Below, in pieces: positions 1 through 7,997 of a stretch of 64,000 bases of DNA. The translations under genes and the position numbers were made by a program. The DNA is taken from contig CAJUHX010000001.1 of NCBI GenBank assembly GCA_910586455.1, positions 113,125 through 177,124 on the forward strand, in the 5' to 3' direction. Positions within the stretch are counted from its first letter, which is position 1. Each line of letters begins with the position of its first letter. The notes beneath the pieces are model-generated. The model saw only the letters and a program-made list of their open reading frames with translations. It was not told where the DNA came from and did no database searches. Source of the DNA: an uncultured Muribaculaceae bacterium. Lineage in GTDB: Bacteria > Bacteroidota > Bacteroidia > Bacteroidales > Muribaculaceae.

Positions 1-1872
1 GACAGGGGTATGGCAGGGCTGTACGTCCATGGCGGTAATGCCGACGAAAACCTCTACACCCTCGATAATGTGCCCCTATATCAGGTGAACCACTTCGCGG
101 GCCTATTCTCGGCTTTCAATGTCGATGTGGTCAAGTCGGTCGACTTCTACAAGTCGAGTTTTCCGGCAAGGCTCGACGGACGCCTGTCGTCGTTCGTCGA
201 CGTACGCACCCGTGGCGGAGCCGAGGACGGACATCACGGATCGGCCCGTTTGGGTCTGACCTCGGGCGCGTTCAACATCTCCGGGCCTATAGGCAATGGC
301 GGCACAGGCTACTCGGTGGCCCTGAGGCGCTCGTGGTACGATGTACTCACCGCTCCACTACTGGCCATCAACAATAGCCTTAACGACCCCAATTTCGATG
401 AGGACCTGCGCTTCCGCTATGCTTTCACCGATTTCAACGCCAAGATTACTCACCGTTTTTCGCCCCGTTCGAATGTCCATTTCATGGTATATTACGGCGA
501 AGACTTCCTGCATGGCGGCAGCAAGGACAATTCCGACAGCTACAAAGAGGACGACAACAACAAACTGCGCTGGGGCAACCTGGTGGCGTCGGCCGACTGG
601 AACTACCGCTTCTCGCAGGTGTTGTCGGGCGAGTTCACAGCCGCATATACACGATTCTTCTCAGGGCTTAAACAGCGGTGGTACAGTGCCGAGTACAATC
701 AGGGGGTGATGACCAGCGAAAGCTTCGACAAGGTCGACAGCCACAGCAATATCAACGACTGGATTATACGCAGCGATTTCTACTGGAATCCCGCCGAAAC
801 ACACCGCCTGAACTTCGGTGCATCATACACATACCATAACTTCAGACCCACCGACTCACACCACGACATTACCACCAACGGTGTGCCGGTTTCGGTCAGC
901 GACACTACCGAGCGCTACACCGCCGGCGAAGTCAACGCCTACATAGGCTACGACTGGCGCCTGTCGGACCGCTGGCAACTCAATGCCGGTCTTCACGGCT
1001 CGGTATTCGCCATCGACAGCAAGGTACACGGCGAAGCGTCGCCGCGCTTGTCGCTGCGATACAGCCCTGCGGCATGCTGGGCGTTCAAGGCCGCCTACAG
1101 CCGCACGGTGCAGTATGTACACCAGCTGTCGCAAAGCTACATATCGCTGCCTACCGACCAGTGGATACCCATTACAGGCAATTTCAAGCCTCAGACAGCC
1201 GACAAAATCAGCATCGGAGCATACCGTAGCCTTGGAAGCGACTGGACCGTGAGCGCTGAGGCTTACTGTAAGTGGATGCGGAATCTGGTGGAGTACCGCG
1301 CCGACTATTATCTCGCTCCGGCATGGCAGACTGACCGCCGCTTTACAGCGGGAAACGGAACTGCCAGGGGTGTGGATTTGAAAGTAAGCAAGGAAAGCGG
1401 GCGCATCAGCGGACACCTCAGCTACTCGCTGCTGTGGGCCGACCGCCACTTCGCGGAACAAAACGGCGGCAGACCCTACCCCGCCCGCAACGACAACCGC
1501 CATAAGATAAATCTGCTGCTTCAGTGGCAGATAAACGACATCTGGAGCATAGGGGCAAGCTGGACAGGCCTGTCGGGCAACCGCATCACTCTGCCGACTC
1601 AGGTATGGGAGTCGCCAGAACTCTCCGGCTGGAACGCCGATGTGCCTCTCGACACCGATGTCAACAACTACCGTCTGCCTTTCTATCACCGACTCGACCT
1701 AAACTTCACACGCCAGACCCGGCGGGGATACTGGACCTTCAGCCTTTACAACGCTTATTGCAATATGAATGTGGTGGCTGTACGCCGCGACTGGCGCCAC
1801 GACCGACCCAAATTCCAGCAGTTGCATCTCTTACCTATAATCCCTTCATTTTCGTACACATGGATATTCTGA
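1..1872 (+). CDS. TonB-dependent receptor, C-terminal part (gene starts before the window)
   Basis: The frame is open from base 1 and has no proper start, so the N-terminal carboxypeptidase-like domain and part of the plug lie outside the window. The visible protein opens in the plug (VHGGNADENLYTLDNVPL, the usual 'RGG..DEN..LLD..P' signature), then shows 'SVDFYKSSFPARLDGRLSS' and 'VDVRTRGG', typical of SusC-like and siderophore-type receptors. The remaining roughly 550 residues are alternating aromatic/polar beta-strands of an outer-membrane barrel, ending in an aromatic C-terminus (FSYTWIF). Such receptors import a bound ligand across the outer membrane with energy from TonB. The stop codon overlaps the start of the DUF4249 gene by 13 bases, so the two are co-translated partners. 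The ligand cannot be told from sequence. Confidence 0.92.
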   Translation, partial: DRGMAGLYVHGGNADENLYTLDNVPLYQVNHFAGLFSAFNVDVVKSVDFYKSSFPARLDGRLSSFVDVRTRGGAEDGHHGSARLGLTSGAFNISGPIGNGGTGYSVALRRSWYDVLTAPLLAINNSLNDPNFDEDLRFRYAFTDFNAKITHRFSPRSNVHFMVYYGEDFLHGGSKDNSDSYKEDDNNKLRWGNLVASADWNYRFSQVLSGEFTAAYTRFFSGLKQRWYSAEYNQGVMTSESFDKVDSHSNINDWIIRSDFYWNPAETHRLNFGASYTYHNFRPTDSHHDITTNGVPVSVSDTTERYTAGEVNAYIGYDWRLSDRWQLNAGLHGSVFAIDSKVHGEASPRLSLRYSPAACWAFKAAYSRTVQYVHQLSQSYISLPTDQWIPITGNFKPQTADKISIGAYRSLGSDWTVSAEAYCKWMRNLVEYRADYYLAPAWQTDRRFTAGNGTARGVDLKVSKESGRISGHLSYSLLWADRHFAEQNGGRPYPARNDNRHKINLLLQWQINDIWSIGASWTGLSGNRITLPTQVWESPELSGWNADVPLDTDVNNYRLPFYHRLDLNFTRQTRRGYWTFSLYNAYCNMNVVAVRRDWRHDRPKFQQLHLLPIIPSFSYTWIF

Positions 1873-2888
1873 AAAAACTCTCCCTGCTGCTGTGCACGCC
1901 CCTGCTTACAGCCTGCTATACCGACTTCGAACCTGACATCGACAGCACACCGGTGCTGTGCATGAACGCGGTAATCGATGCCGGCGAAGAGTTTACCGTT
2001 CAGCTTACACACAGCTGGCGCTACGACGATTACAAAGCCTACAAGGCAGACCATACGGTCACCGACGGCACCGTAGAGGTCTGCGCCGACGGCAATCAGG
2101 TGTGCCGCGCCGTCTACAGCGAGTGGACAGAAACCAATGCCGACGGTGTGGTACGGAAGCTCTCAGGCTACCGCATACCCTATAAACCTCAGGCGGCCCA
2201 GGAAATAAGCCTGCGGGCATACAGTCCGGAGTACGGCAACGCGGAGGCAGTAGTAACAATACCATTCGAACCACTTACAGGGCCGGTAAAGATCGACAGT
2301 ACGGTGCAGGTCAATAACTATCTGTTCGAAGACGATGCCTTTGGCGACTATGTGTATCAGAACTTTCATATAAGCATGGACATAAAACTGCCGGTGAACG
2401 ACCGCTCCGGTGTGACCGAATACTTTCAGCTGGCCTGGGAGTCGGTAGACCTCAGCGATGAGGATGTGGAATTTAACTGCGGCAACCCCGAATACGACAT
2501 GGAACCGATATTCTCGGAGCATATCGACGCCCTCGAAACCGTATTCGCCTCCGATGCATGGGGCTTTACCGTATTCAGCGACAACAGCTTCCGTGGCGGC
2601 AGCTACCCTCTGCGATTGTTGTTTAAAAACATGAGCCTGCACCGTATATCCGGGGTTGCCGACAATCGGCTGCCCGAGGGCTGCGCCATACGCCTTACCC
2701 TGTTCAGCCTCGACCATAACCTGTACAACTGGTACATGTACGACTGGCACGATAGCGAAAGTTTTGTAGGCTTGCTCGGGTACATCGGACTGGCCCAAAA
2801 CACTACCACTTACAGCAACGTAAGTACCCGTGCCGGACTGGTAGTGGCCCGCAACCGCAGCGTGGTAGAAATAAGTATTAAAAACTAA
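1860..2888 (+). CDS. DUF4249-type lipoprotein, partner of the upstream TonB receptor
   Basis: 342 residues. The start was placed at ATG 1860 because it is followed directly by a lipoprotein signal peptide with the lipobox LLTAC (Cys19); the frame is open further upstream, but that part runs inside the receptor gene. After the Cys comes 'YTDFEPDID', the usual opening of DUF4249 proteins, followed by two beta-rich domains. DUF4249 proteins are surface or periplasmic lipoproteins encoded right after a TonB-dependent receptor in Bacteroidota; their function is unknown, but position suggests ligand capture for that receptor. The start overlaps the receptor stop by 13 bases. Confidence 0.82.
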   Translation: MDILKKLSLLLCTPLLTACYTDFEPDIDSTPVLCMNAVIDAGEEFTVQLTHSWRYDDYKAYKADHTVTDGTVEVCADGNQVCRAVYSEWTETNADGVVRKLSGYRIPYKPQAAQEISLRAYSPEYGNAEAVVTIPFEPLTGPVKIDSTVQVNNYLFEDDAFGDYVYQNFHISMDIKLPVNDRSGVTEYFQLAWESVDLSDEDVEFNCGNPEYDMEPIFSEHIDALETVFASDAWGFTVFSDNSFRGGSYPLRLLFKNMSLHRISGVADNRLPEGCAIRLTLFSLDHNLYNWYMYDWHDSESFVGLLGYIGLAQNTTTYSNVSTRAGLVVARNRSVVEISIKN

Positions 2889-2922
2889 GAGGCTGCACCG
2901 TGAATAAGTACGGTGCAGCCTC
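2889..2922. terminator. Hairpin terminator between convergent genes
   Basis: A perfect 12-bp stem (GAGGCTGCACCG / CGGTGCAGCCTC) with a 10-base loop begins one base after the DUF4249 stop codon. On the minus strand it is followed by TTAGTTTTT, so it may also stop the leftward sigma-factor transcript. The plus side lacks a clear U-run. Confidence 0.7.
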
Positions 2923-2977
2923 GGAGGGGAACTAAAAAATATTGTGTGAATAAAGCAACAATAAGGTCAGAGATGTA

Positions 2978-3481
2978 TCAGCGGTAGTCGGCGAAACGCT
3001 GCTGCAGCTTTTTGCGGGCGAAGAAAATACGGCTCTTGACGGTGCCCAGAGGTAGCTGCATGTGCTCGGCGATTTCGTTATATTTGTAACCTGCCACGTG
3101 CATCGAGAAGGGGATGCGGAATTCCTCGGGCAGGTCGCTGATGGAGTCGGAAATCTCGCTGACGCTGTACGAGCCTTCGGGAGTTTCCATGCCCGAATCC
3201 TGCGCAATGTTGAGCAGGTATAGGTTTTCGGTGGTGTCGACAACAGTGGCCTGGCGTGCGCCGCGGCGGTAGTTGTTGATAAATATGTTGCGCATTATGG
3301 TGAAGACCCAGCCCTTGAAGTTGGTGCCTTCGGTAAACTTGTCCTCATTGTCGAGGGCTTTCAGGGTAGTGTCCTGGAGGAGGTCGTAAGCGTCGTCGCG
3401 GTTCGAAGTAAGCATGTAGGCAAAGTTAAGCATGTTGGCCTGGAGGCTCATCAGATTGGATTGAAATTTAGCAGTTCCCAT
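2978..3481 (-). CDS. ECF-type RNA polymerase sigma factor
   Basis: 167 residues. Region 2 is seen in 'DDAYDLLQDTTLKAL' followed by 'FKGWVFTIMRNIFINNYRR'; region 4 in 'LPEEFRIPFSMHVAGYKYNEI' and 'LPLGTVKSRIFFARKKLQ', a helix-turn-helix for -35 recognition. I chose ATG 3481 (MGTAKFQSN) over the in-frame ATG at 3538: a TAnnTTTG -7 box sits at 3541-3548, so the transcript should begin after the upstream ATG. No FecR-type anti-sigma gene is adjacent, so this is probably not a SUS-type receptor-coupled regulator. It directs RNA polymerase to an unknown regulon. Confidence 0.9.
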   Translation of the reverse strand: MGTAKFQSNLMSLQANMLNFAYMLTSNRDDAYDLLQDTTLKALDNEDKFTEGTNFKGWVFTIMRNIFINNYRRGARQATVVDTTENLYLLNIAQDSGMETPEGSYSVSEISDSISDLPEEFRIPFSMHVAGYKYNEIAEHMQLPLGTVKSRIFFARKKLQQRFADYR

Positions 3482-3540
3482 ATTTGTGATTTTTTTGCGG
3501 TTTGACTTTTTATCGTCACCGTTTTGTAACGTTGACAATG

Positions 3541-3548
3541 CAAATTTA
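3541..3548 (-). promoter_or_regulatory. -7 box (TAAATTTG) of the sigma-factor gene
   Basis: Matches the Bacteroidota -7 consensus TAnnTTTG on the minus strand. No clear TTTG -33 element is seen at 19-21 bases. It places the transcription start near 3533, which favours translation from 3481. Confidence 0.5.
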
Positions 3549-3720
3549 CGGCAAAATCCACAAATGCAAGTATTTTTGAGTTAACGTATGTTAAATCAAT
3601 AAATATTTTGAATTTTCAATTTTATATTGCTAAATATCAGTAGTTTATGTCTTATAGTATCTGTTACACAATTGTTACAAAAGCTGTATTTTGTTGTTAC
3701 AATCAAGTGAATTCCATGTA

Positions 3721-4728
3721 TTATCGTCCGCCGGTAAGTATCGACGTAAAGCGTGGCAGCAGGCGCTGTGCAACTACGTATACAATAATAGAACTGATAA
3801 TAAGTACGGCAAAAGTAAGGACATAGGCAAGGAGCGTCTGCCCGGTGGTGGCGATGCCTGTAAAGCGCATCATGGCGCTGCGGACTATGCTGCAATAAAG
3901 ACCGTGCCAGGCATATATGAAAAATGTAAGCTGCGCAAGCCCTTCGGCATGACCTCGGAGCAGCCGTCCGCCGCCAAGCACTGCGCACAGCGACGCGCCA
4001 ATATATACACACCACAGCAGATTATATAGCGGCTCGTAAATACTGCGGAAACAGTACAGAAAAAGCAATCCAAGGCCTGCCCACACTACGGCACCTGCAA
4101 TGGAGCAGAAGCGACGGTTCAGCGCTGCGTATACACGCGGATGAACCCGCAGCCATACACCTGCCACAAAGTACAGGCCACCCCCGAGATCGTGGCCGCT
4201 AAGGATGAAAAACAGCACTGCGACGGCCATGCCATAGTTGTTGCGCCCAAGCAGCCATGCAAACGGCGACAGCACGCACATTACTATAAGATTACGCAGA
4301 AACCAAAGCGGAAAGTCAAACGGATAGCCACTCTGCAGGCTCCAGAAACCGTCGACAAGCAGCCATGGATTATCGATTGTTCCGAAAGCTTCGTAACCGC
4401 GAAAATAAGTCTTATATACAAACAACAGCCCTGCTATGGTATTCCACAGCAGGTAAGGAACCAGCAGGGTATGCAGCCGCGAACGCAGTTTGGCGGCATA
4501 TAGCCGTGGTGTAAGCCTGTCGGCAGGCCGGAAAAACAAAAAGCCTGAGAAAAGAAAAAACAACGGCACACACACCGAACACAGCCATCCCGACAAATAA
4601 TTTATAACACCCGCAGCAACAGCCGGAAGACCCCCACCGAGGTCGGGGTCTTCCGTAAGATTGCAGTGTATCAGTACCACACCTGCTATAAGCAGGAATT
4701 TAGCTCCGTTGATTTCCGGCAGCTTCAT
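3721..4728 (-). CDS. Acyltransferase-3 family membrane protein
   Basis: 335 residues, starting at ATG 4728 (MKLPEINGAKFLLIAGVVLIH). The N-terminal 'FLLIAGVVLIHCN' resembles the first helix of acyltransferase-3 (OafA/WecH-like) proteins, where the His is functionally important. About ten hydrophobic helices follow, among them 'LFFLFSGFLFFR' and the late 'FFIYAWHGLYC', which keeps the typical 'W H' motif. Such proteins move acyl groups onto sugars or other envelope acceptors at the inner membrane. The start codon overlaps the stop of the CoA-transferase gene (ATGA), so translation is coupled. An open frame further upstream (to 4896) reads only antisense-like, non-membrane sequence within the neighbour and was discarded. 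The acceptor is unknown. Confidence 0.85.
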   Translation of the reverse strand: MKLPEINGAKFLLIAGVVLIHCNLTEDPDLGGGLPAVAAGVINYLSGWLCSVCVPLFFLFSGFLFFRPADRLTPRLYAAKLRSRLHTLLVPYLLWNTIAGLLFVYKTYFRGYEAFGTIDNPWLLVDGFWSLQSGYPFDFPLWFLRNLIVMCVLSPFAWLLGRNNYGMAVAVLFFILSGHDLGGGLYFVAGVWLRVHPRVYAALNRRFCSIAGAVVWAGLGLLFLYCFRSIYEPLYNLLWCVYIGASLCAVLGGGRLLRGHAEGLAQLTFFIYAWHGLYCSIVRSAMMRFTGIATTGQTLLAYVLTFAVLIISSIIVYVVAQRLLPRFTSILTGGR

Positions 4729-6035
4729 TTGGCACCCATGGTGTACAGACGGGTATAAGCCTTGCCGAAACGGGCGGTGGCGGCACGGTCGAGTTCTTCG
4801 CGGAATTCGGGTGCGGCTACCGAAATAAGCAGTTTGGCCCGCTCGGCGTAGTTGCGGCCACGCAGGTTCACGGCTCCGTACTCGGTTACAATCCACTGGG
4901 TCTGGAAACGGGTGGTGACCACACCGGCGCCGGAGGTCAGATGAGCCTTGATTTTATTGTGACCCTTATTGGTCTTGGCAAGCATGGCCAGGAACGATAT
5001 ACCGCCCTGTGAACGCGACGAGCCGTACACAAAGTCGTGCTGGCCGCCGATGCCGCTGAATATGCGCTCGCCGATGGAGTCGGCGCATACCTGACCGGTA
5101 AGGTCTACTTCAAGACACGAGTTGATTGATACCACGTTGGGGTTCTGGGCTATGATAAAGGGGTCGTTTGTCCAGGCTACGTCGCGGAATATCATATCCC
5201 GGTTATAGTTCATGTAGTCGTAGAGCTTGCGCGAACCCAGAGCGAGCGATGCCACGGACTTGCCGGGCTCAATGCGCTTGAGCGAGTTGTCGATTACTCC
5301 GCTTTCGAGCAGCGGCAGCACGCCGTCGGTCATAGCCTCGGTATGCAGGCCCAGATGCTTGTGGTCGGCGAGCGCGCGGATTACGGCATTGGGTATGCCT
5401 CCCACACCAATCTGCAGGGTTGCTCCGTCGGGAATATGCTCGGCGATTGCTGCACCGATGCGCAGTTCGGCCTCGGTGGGCACTGCGGTGGGCACTTCAA
5501 CCAGAGGGTCGTCACATTCCACACAGGCGTCGATTTTATCGATGTGGATTACGGGGTCGCCATAGCTGAAGGGCATGGCTTTGTTGATTTGAGCTATCAC
5601 CACTTTGGCACATTCTACTGCCGATGTAGCCAGGTCGGCGCTGACACCGAAGCTCACATATCCGTCGGGGTCAGGCATGGAGCAGTTGATCAGAGCCACG
5701 TCGACGGGGCATGTGCCGTCGCGGAACAGAGCGGGAACTTCGCCCAGGAAGCGGGGTATGCAGCTGCCGTTTCCTTCGGCTATGTACTGTCGCACCGAGT
5801 TCGATACAAAGAAGGAGTCGACAAAGAAGGAGTCGGCCATCTCGGGCTTTGTGTACGGAGCCGGTCCTTTAGCCACGGCAAAGGCGTTGTACACTGTCAC
5901 ATCGCGGAGTTCGCTGTATCGGCGGGCCATTGCCTCGGAGAGGACCTCGGGTATGGAGGTACTGCCTTGTATGAACACATGGTCGCCGCTCTTTATCAGT
6001 TTTACGGCTTCGTCGGCCGTCATGAATTTTGCCAT
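4725..6035 (-). CDS. Acetyl-CoA hydrolase/transferase family CoA-transferase
   Basis: 436 residues, the size of the 4-hydroxybutyrate/butyryl-CoA:acetate CoA-transferase group. The N-terminal part has 'GDHVFIQGSTSIPEVL'; the C-terminal half has 'LQIGVGGIPNAVIRAL', 'GLHTEAMTDGVLPLLESG' (the Glu in HTE is the likely thioester-forming residue of this family) and 'FSGIGGQHDFVYGSSRSQGG', followed by 'IVTEYGAVNLRGRNYAERA'. These enzymes exchange CoA between an acyl-CoA and a free acid. It lies third after iorAB and an aminotransferase, so a likely donor is the aryl-acetyl-CoA made by IorAB, releasing aryl-acetate and conserving the CoA bond. The donor/acceptor pair is inferred, not visible. Confidence 0.9.
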   Translation of the reverse strand: MAKFMTADEAVKLIKSGDHVFIQGSTSIPEVLSEAMARRYSELRDVTVYNAFAVAKGPAPYTKPEMADSFFVDSFFVSNSVRQYIAEGNGSCIPRFLGEVPALFRDGTCPVDVALINCSMPDPDGYVSFGVSADLATSAVECAKVVIAQINKAMPFSYGDPVIHIDKIDACVECDDPLVEVPTAVPTEAELRIGAAIAEHIPDGATLQIGVGGIPNAVIRALADHKHLGLHTEAMTDGVLPLLESGVIDNSLKRIEPGKSVASLALGSRKLYDYMNYNRDMIFRDVAWTNDPFIIAQNPNVVSINSCLEVDLTGQVCADSIGERIFSGIGGQHDFVYGSSRSQGGISFLAMLAKTNKGHNKIKAHLTSGAGVVTTRFQTQWIVTEYGAVNLRGRNYAERAKLLISVAAPEFREELDRAATARFGKAYTRLYTMGAK

Positions 6036-6046
6036 AAATTATGAAT

Positions 6047-7375
6047 TTAGGAAGCCATTACCTCTACAGGGTGATCTTTCTTGAATGCCTGCACGCGGAT
6101 ATCGAGGCGTTCGAAGTCTTCGTCGCGTGTCAGCAGGGGCACACACACGCGCACGCCTTGCTGCAGCGAGCCGGTGCTTTTGAGCGAGATGGTGCTGATG
6201 CCGTAGCGCATGAGCTCCTTCTGGAGTTCGGCTCCGCTCATGCCGCCATATTTGAGGGTGAAGAAGAATCCGTCGGATATGGGTTCGCCGTCGCCGTCGT
6301 GGCTATAGAGCAGGTCAAAGCCTCCGCGTTTGAATATTTCCTTGGCGCGTTTGGCTCGTTCGCCGTAGGCCGAGCAGTCGGCCACAAAGTCGAGTCGGCC
6401 GTCGGCGGCGGCGCCGAGCATGGCGGCAAAGCCGTACTGCGCCGAGTGGCACACGCCCGACGAGGCCACATAGAGCACACCGAAGATGTAAGCGTCGCCG
6501 TAGGCGGGCACGCCGTAGAAGTCGCGGTAGAAGTCGTATTTGCGGTCGTACACCTCTGGACCCATGCACACCAGGGCGATACGCTGGCCGGCATAGCTGA
6601 ATATTTTCGATGCCGACAGGAAGAGTATGTAGTTGTCGGTGTAGCGCGCAACTGTGGGTATGAAGGGTTCCTGGCCGGGTCGCCCGTAGCGATTGCGGAA
6701 ATCCATGCCTATGTATGCGTGGTCTTCCATCACTACTACGTCGTGGCGTGTGGCTGCCTCACCGATAATTTGGAGTTCTTCTTCGGTGAGGTTGGTCCAC
6801 GCCGGATTGTTGGGCGTGGAGTAGATCATAGCGGTCACACGGCCTTCTTTGAGCACATTCTCCAGGGCGTCGCGCAGGGCAGCTCCGCGATAGTTGTAGA
6901 TATCGATTGACTCCTGACGCATGCCCAGCACGAACGCCTGGTGGTGCTGTGCGGGAAATCCGGGGTCGAGAAACAATATGGTGTCGCGTCCGGGCAGGCG
7001 GTCTTTCATCATCAGCATGGTGGTGAAGCAGCCCTGCATGGAGCCTACTGTGGGCACAATGCAGCGCGGCGGCATGTCGATGTCCATAAATGACTTTATG
7101 AAGCGCGAGCCGTTCTGTTTCAGCTGCGGTATACCGGTGATGTTGGGATACTGGTTTGCCACGCCGGAGCGCAGAGCCTCTATTTCAGCCTCGATGCCGA
7201 TGTTGCTTGGAGGCAGACCGGGGTTGCCGAGTTCGAGATGCAGAAAAGGTTCTCCTTCCTGCTGCTGTATGGTGTCGGCCACGGCCAGAATCTGGCGTAT
7301 GGTTGCGTGGTCGACATCGGTTATTGTAAAGCGGTCGAGTACCTGCTCGAGCGCTTCTTTGCTTATTGGTAGCAT
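6047..7375 (-). CDS. PLP-dependent aminotransferase, class I/II
   Basis: 442 residues. 'YSTPNNPAWTNLTEEEL' is the fold-type I cofactor loop; 'MEDHAYIGMDF' supplies the Asp and Tyr that hold PLP; 'FLSASKIFSYAGQRIALV' carries the Schiff-base Lys (SASK) and the downstream Arg. The protein opens with a longer N-terminal segment ('FLHLELGNPGLPPSN') as in aspartate/aromatic aminotransferases. It is 3 bases downstream of iorB and 11 bases upstream of the CoA transferase. In this context it probably turns Phe, Tyr or Trp into the aryl-pyruvates oxidised by IorAB. Other amino-acid substrates are possible. Confidence 0.9.
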   Translation of the reverse strand: MLPISKEALEQVLDRFTITDVDHATIRQILAVADTIQQQEGEPFLHLELGNPGLPPSNIGIEAEIEALRSGVANQYPNITGIPQLKQNGSRFIKSFMDIDMPPRCIVPTVGSMQGCFTTMLMMKDRLPGRDTILFLDPGFPAQHHQAFVLGMRQESIDIYNYRGAALRDALENVLKEGRVTAMIYSTPNNPAWTNLTEEELQIIGEAATRHDVVVMEDHAYIGMDFRNRYGRPGQEPFIPTVARYTDNYILFLSASKIFSYAGQRIALVCMGPEVYDRKYDFYRDFYGVPAYGDAYIFGVLYVASSGVCHSAQYGFAAMLGAAADGRLDFVADCSAYGERAKRAKEIFKRGGFDLLYSHDGDGEPISDGFFFTLKYGGMSGAELQKELMRYGISTISLKSTGSLQQGVRVCVPLLTRDEDFERLDIRVQAFKKDHPVEVMAS

Positions 7376-7378
7376 AGT

Positions 7379-7951
7379 TTACTTGGCTTTAGAAAGTCCG
7401 AAACGGAATGCCGCCAGATTGGCGTCGACCATGGCCTGACCTTTGCGGCCGAATATAGCGCGTATGGCTTCTTCGATTTTCTCGGGTTCGATGCCGGTGA
7501 AGGGGGCGCAGGCACCCAGCAGCACCATGTTGCTGGAGCGTACGGTGGCCACTTCCTTGGCTGCGGCATCCATGTCGAAGGCTACCACGTGGGGCAGCGC
7601 ATTGAGTTCAGCCAGCAGCGCTTCGTGCTCGGGATAATCGGGTATGTTCACGAACGGAGCGGTATTGGTCACCACGATGCCGCCGGGCTTGAGCCAGGGC
7701 AGATAGCGCAGCGCCTCCATGGGTTCGAGGCTGACAATGATGTCGGCGCCGCCCTGAGGTATGAGGTCGGAAGCTATGGGGTCGGACGACAGACGGAGGT
7801 TCGACTGCACGTCGCCGCCGCGCTGGCTCATGCCGTGTACTTCGGCCTGCTTCACATAGAGGTTTTCTTTCAGGGCCGCGCTGCCCAGAATGGTGGCGAT
7901 AGAGAGGATACCTTGTCCGCCCACGCCGGCTAATACTATATCGGTTTTCAT
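7379..7951 (-). CDS. iorB: Indolepyruvate ferredoxin oxidoreductase, beta subunit
   Basis: 190 residues from ATG 7951. 'MKTDIVLAGVGGQGILSIATI' is the signature of the gamma-type domain of 2-oxoacid:ferredoxin oxidoreductases, followed by 'EVHGMSQRGGDVQSNLRLS' and 'PQGGADIIVSLEPMEALRYL'. Together with IorA it oxidatively decarboxylates aryl-pyruvates (indolepyruvate, phenylpyruvate, 4-hydroxyphenylpyruvate) to aryl-acetyl-CoA and reduces a ferredoxin-like acceptor. An in-frame upstream extension to 8050 would overlap the end of iorA and has no family sequence. The gap to iorA is 46 bases. Cytoplasmic. Confidence 0.93.
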   Translation of the reverse strand: MKTDIVLAGVGGQGILSIATILGSAALKENLYVKQAEVHGMSQRGGDVQSNLRLSSDPIASDLIPQGGADIIVSLEPMEALRYLPWLKPGGIVVTNTAPFVNIPDYPEHEALLAELNALPHVVAFDMDAAAKEVATVRSSNMVLLGACAPFTGIEPEKIEEAIRAIFGRKGQAMVDANLAAFRFGLSKAK

Positions 7952-7997
7952 CGGTTGATTCTTTTTGTTGAATGAGTTAAGCTTTTTAAACAGCCTC

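Noticed and set aside
856..1689. 277-codon open frame on the minus strand
   Set aside because: Antisense to the TonB receptor barrel.
1524..1859. Upstream extension of the DUF4249 gene
   Set aside because: It runs inside the receptor gene and would place 112 residues before a clear lipoprotein signal peptide.
4729..4896. Upstream extension of the acyltransferase gene
   Set aside because: It overlaps the end of the CoA-transferase; ATG 4728 forms an ATGA junction and begins the first membrane segment.
6041..6910. 289-codon open frame on the plus strand
   Set aside because: Antisense to the aminotransferase; the minus-strand protein has all PLP motifs.
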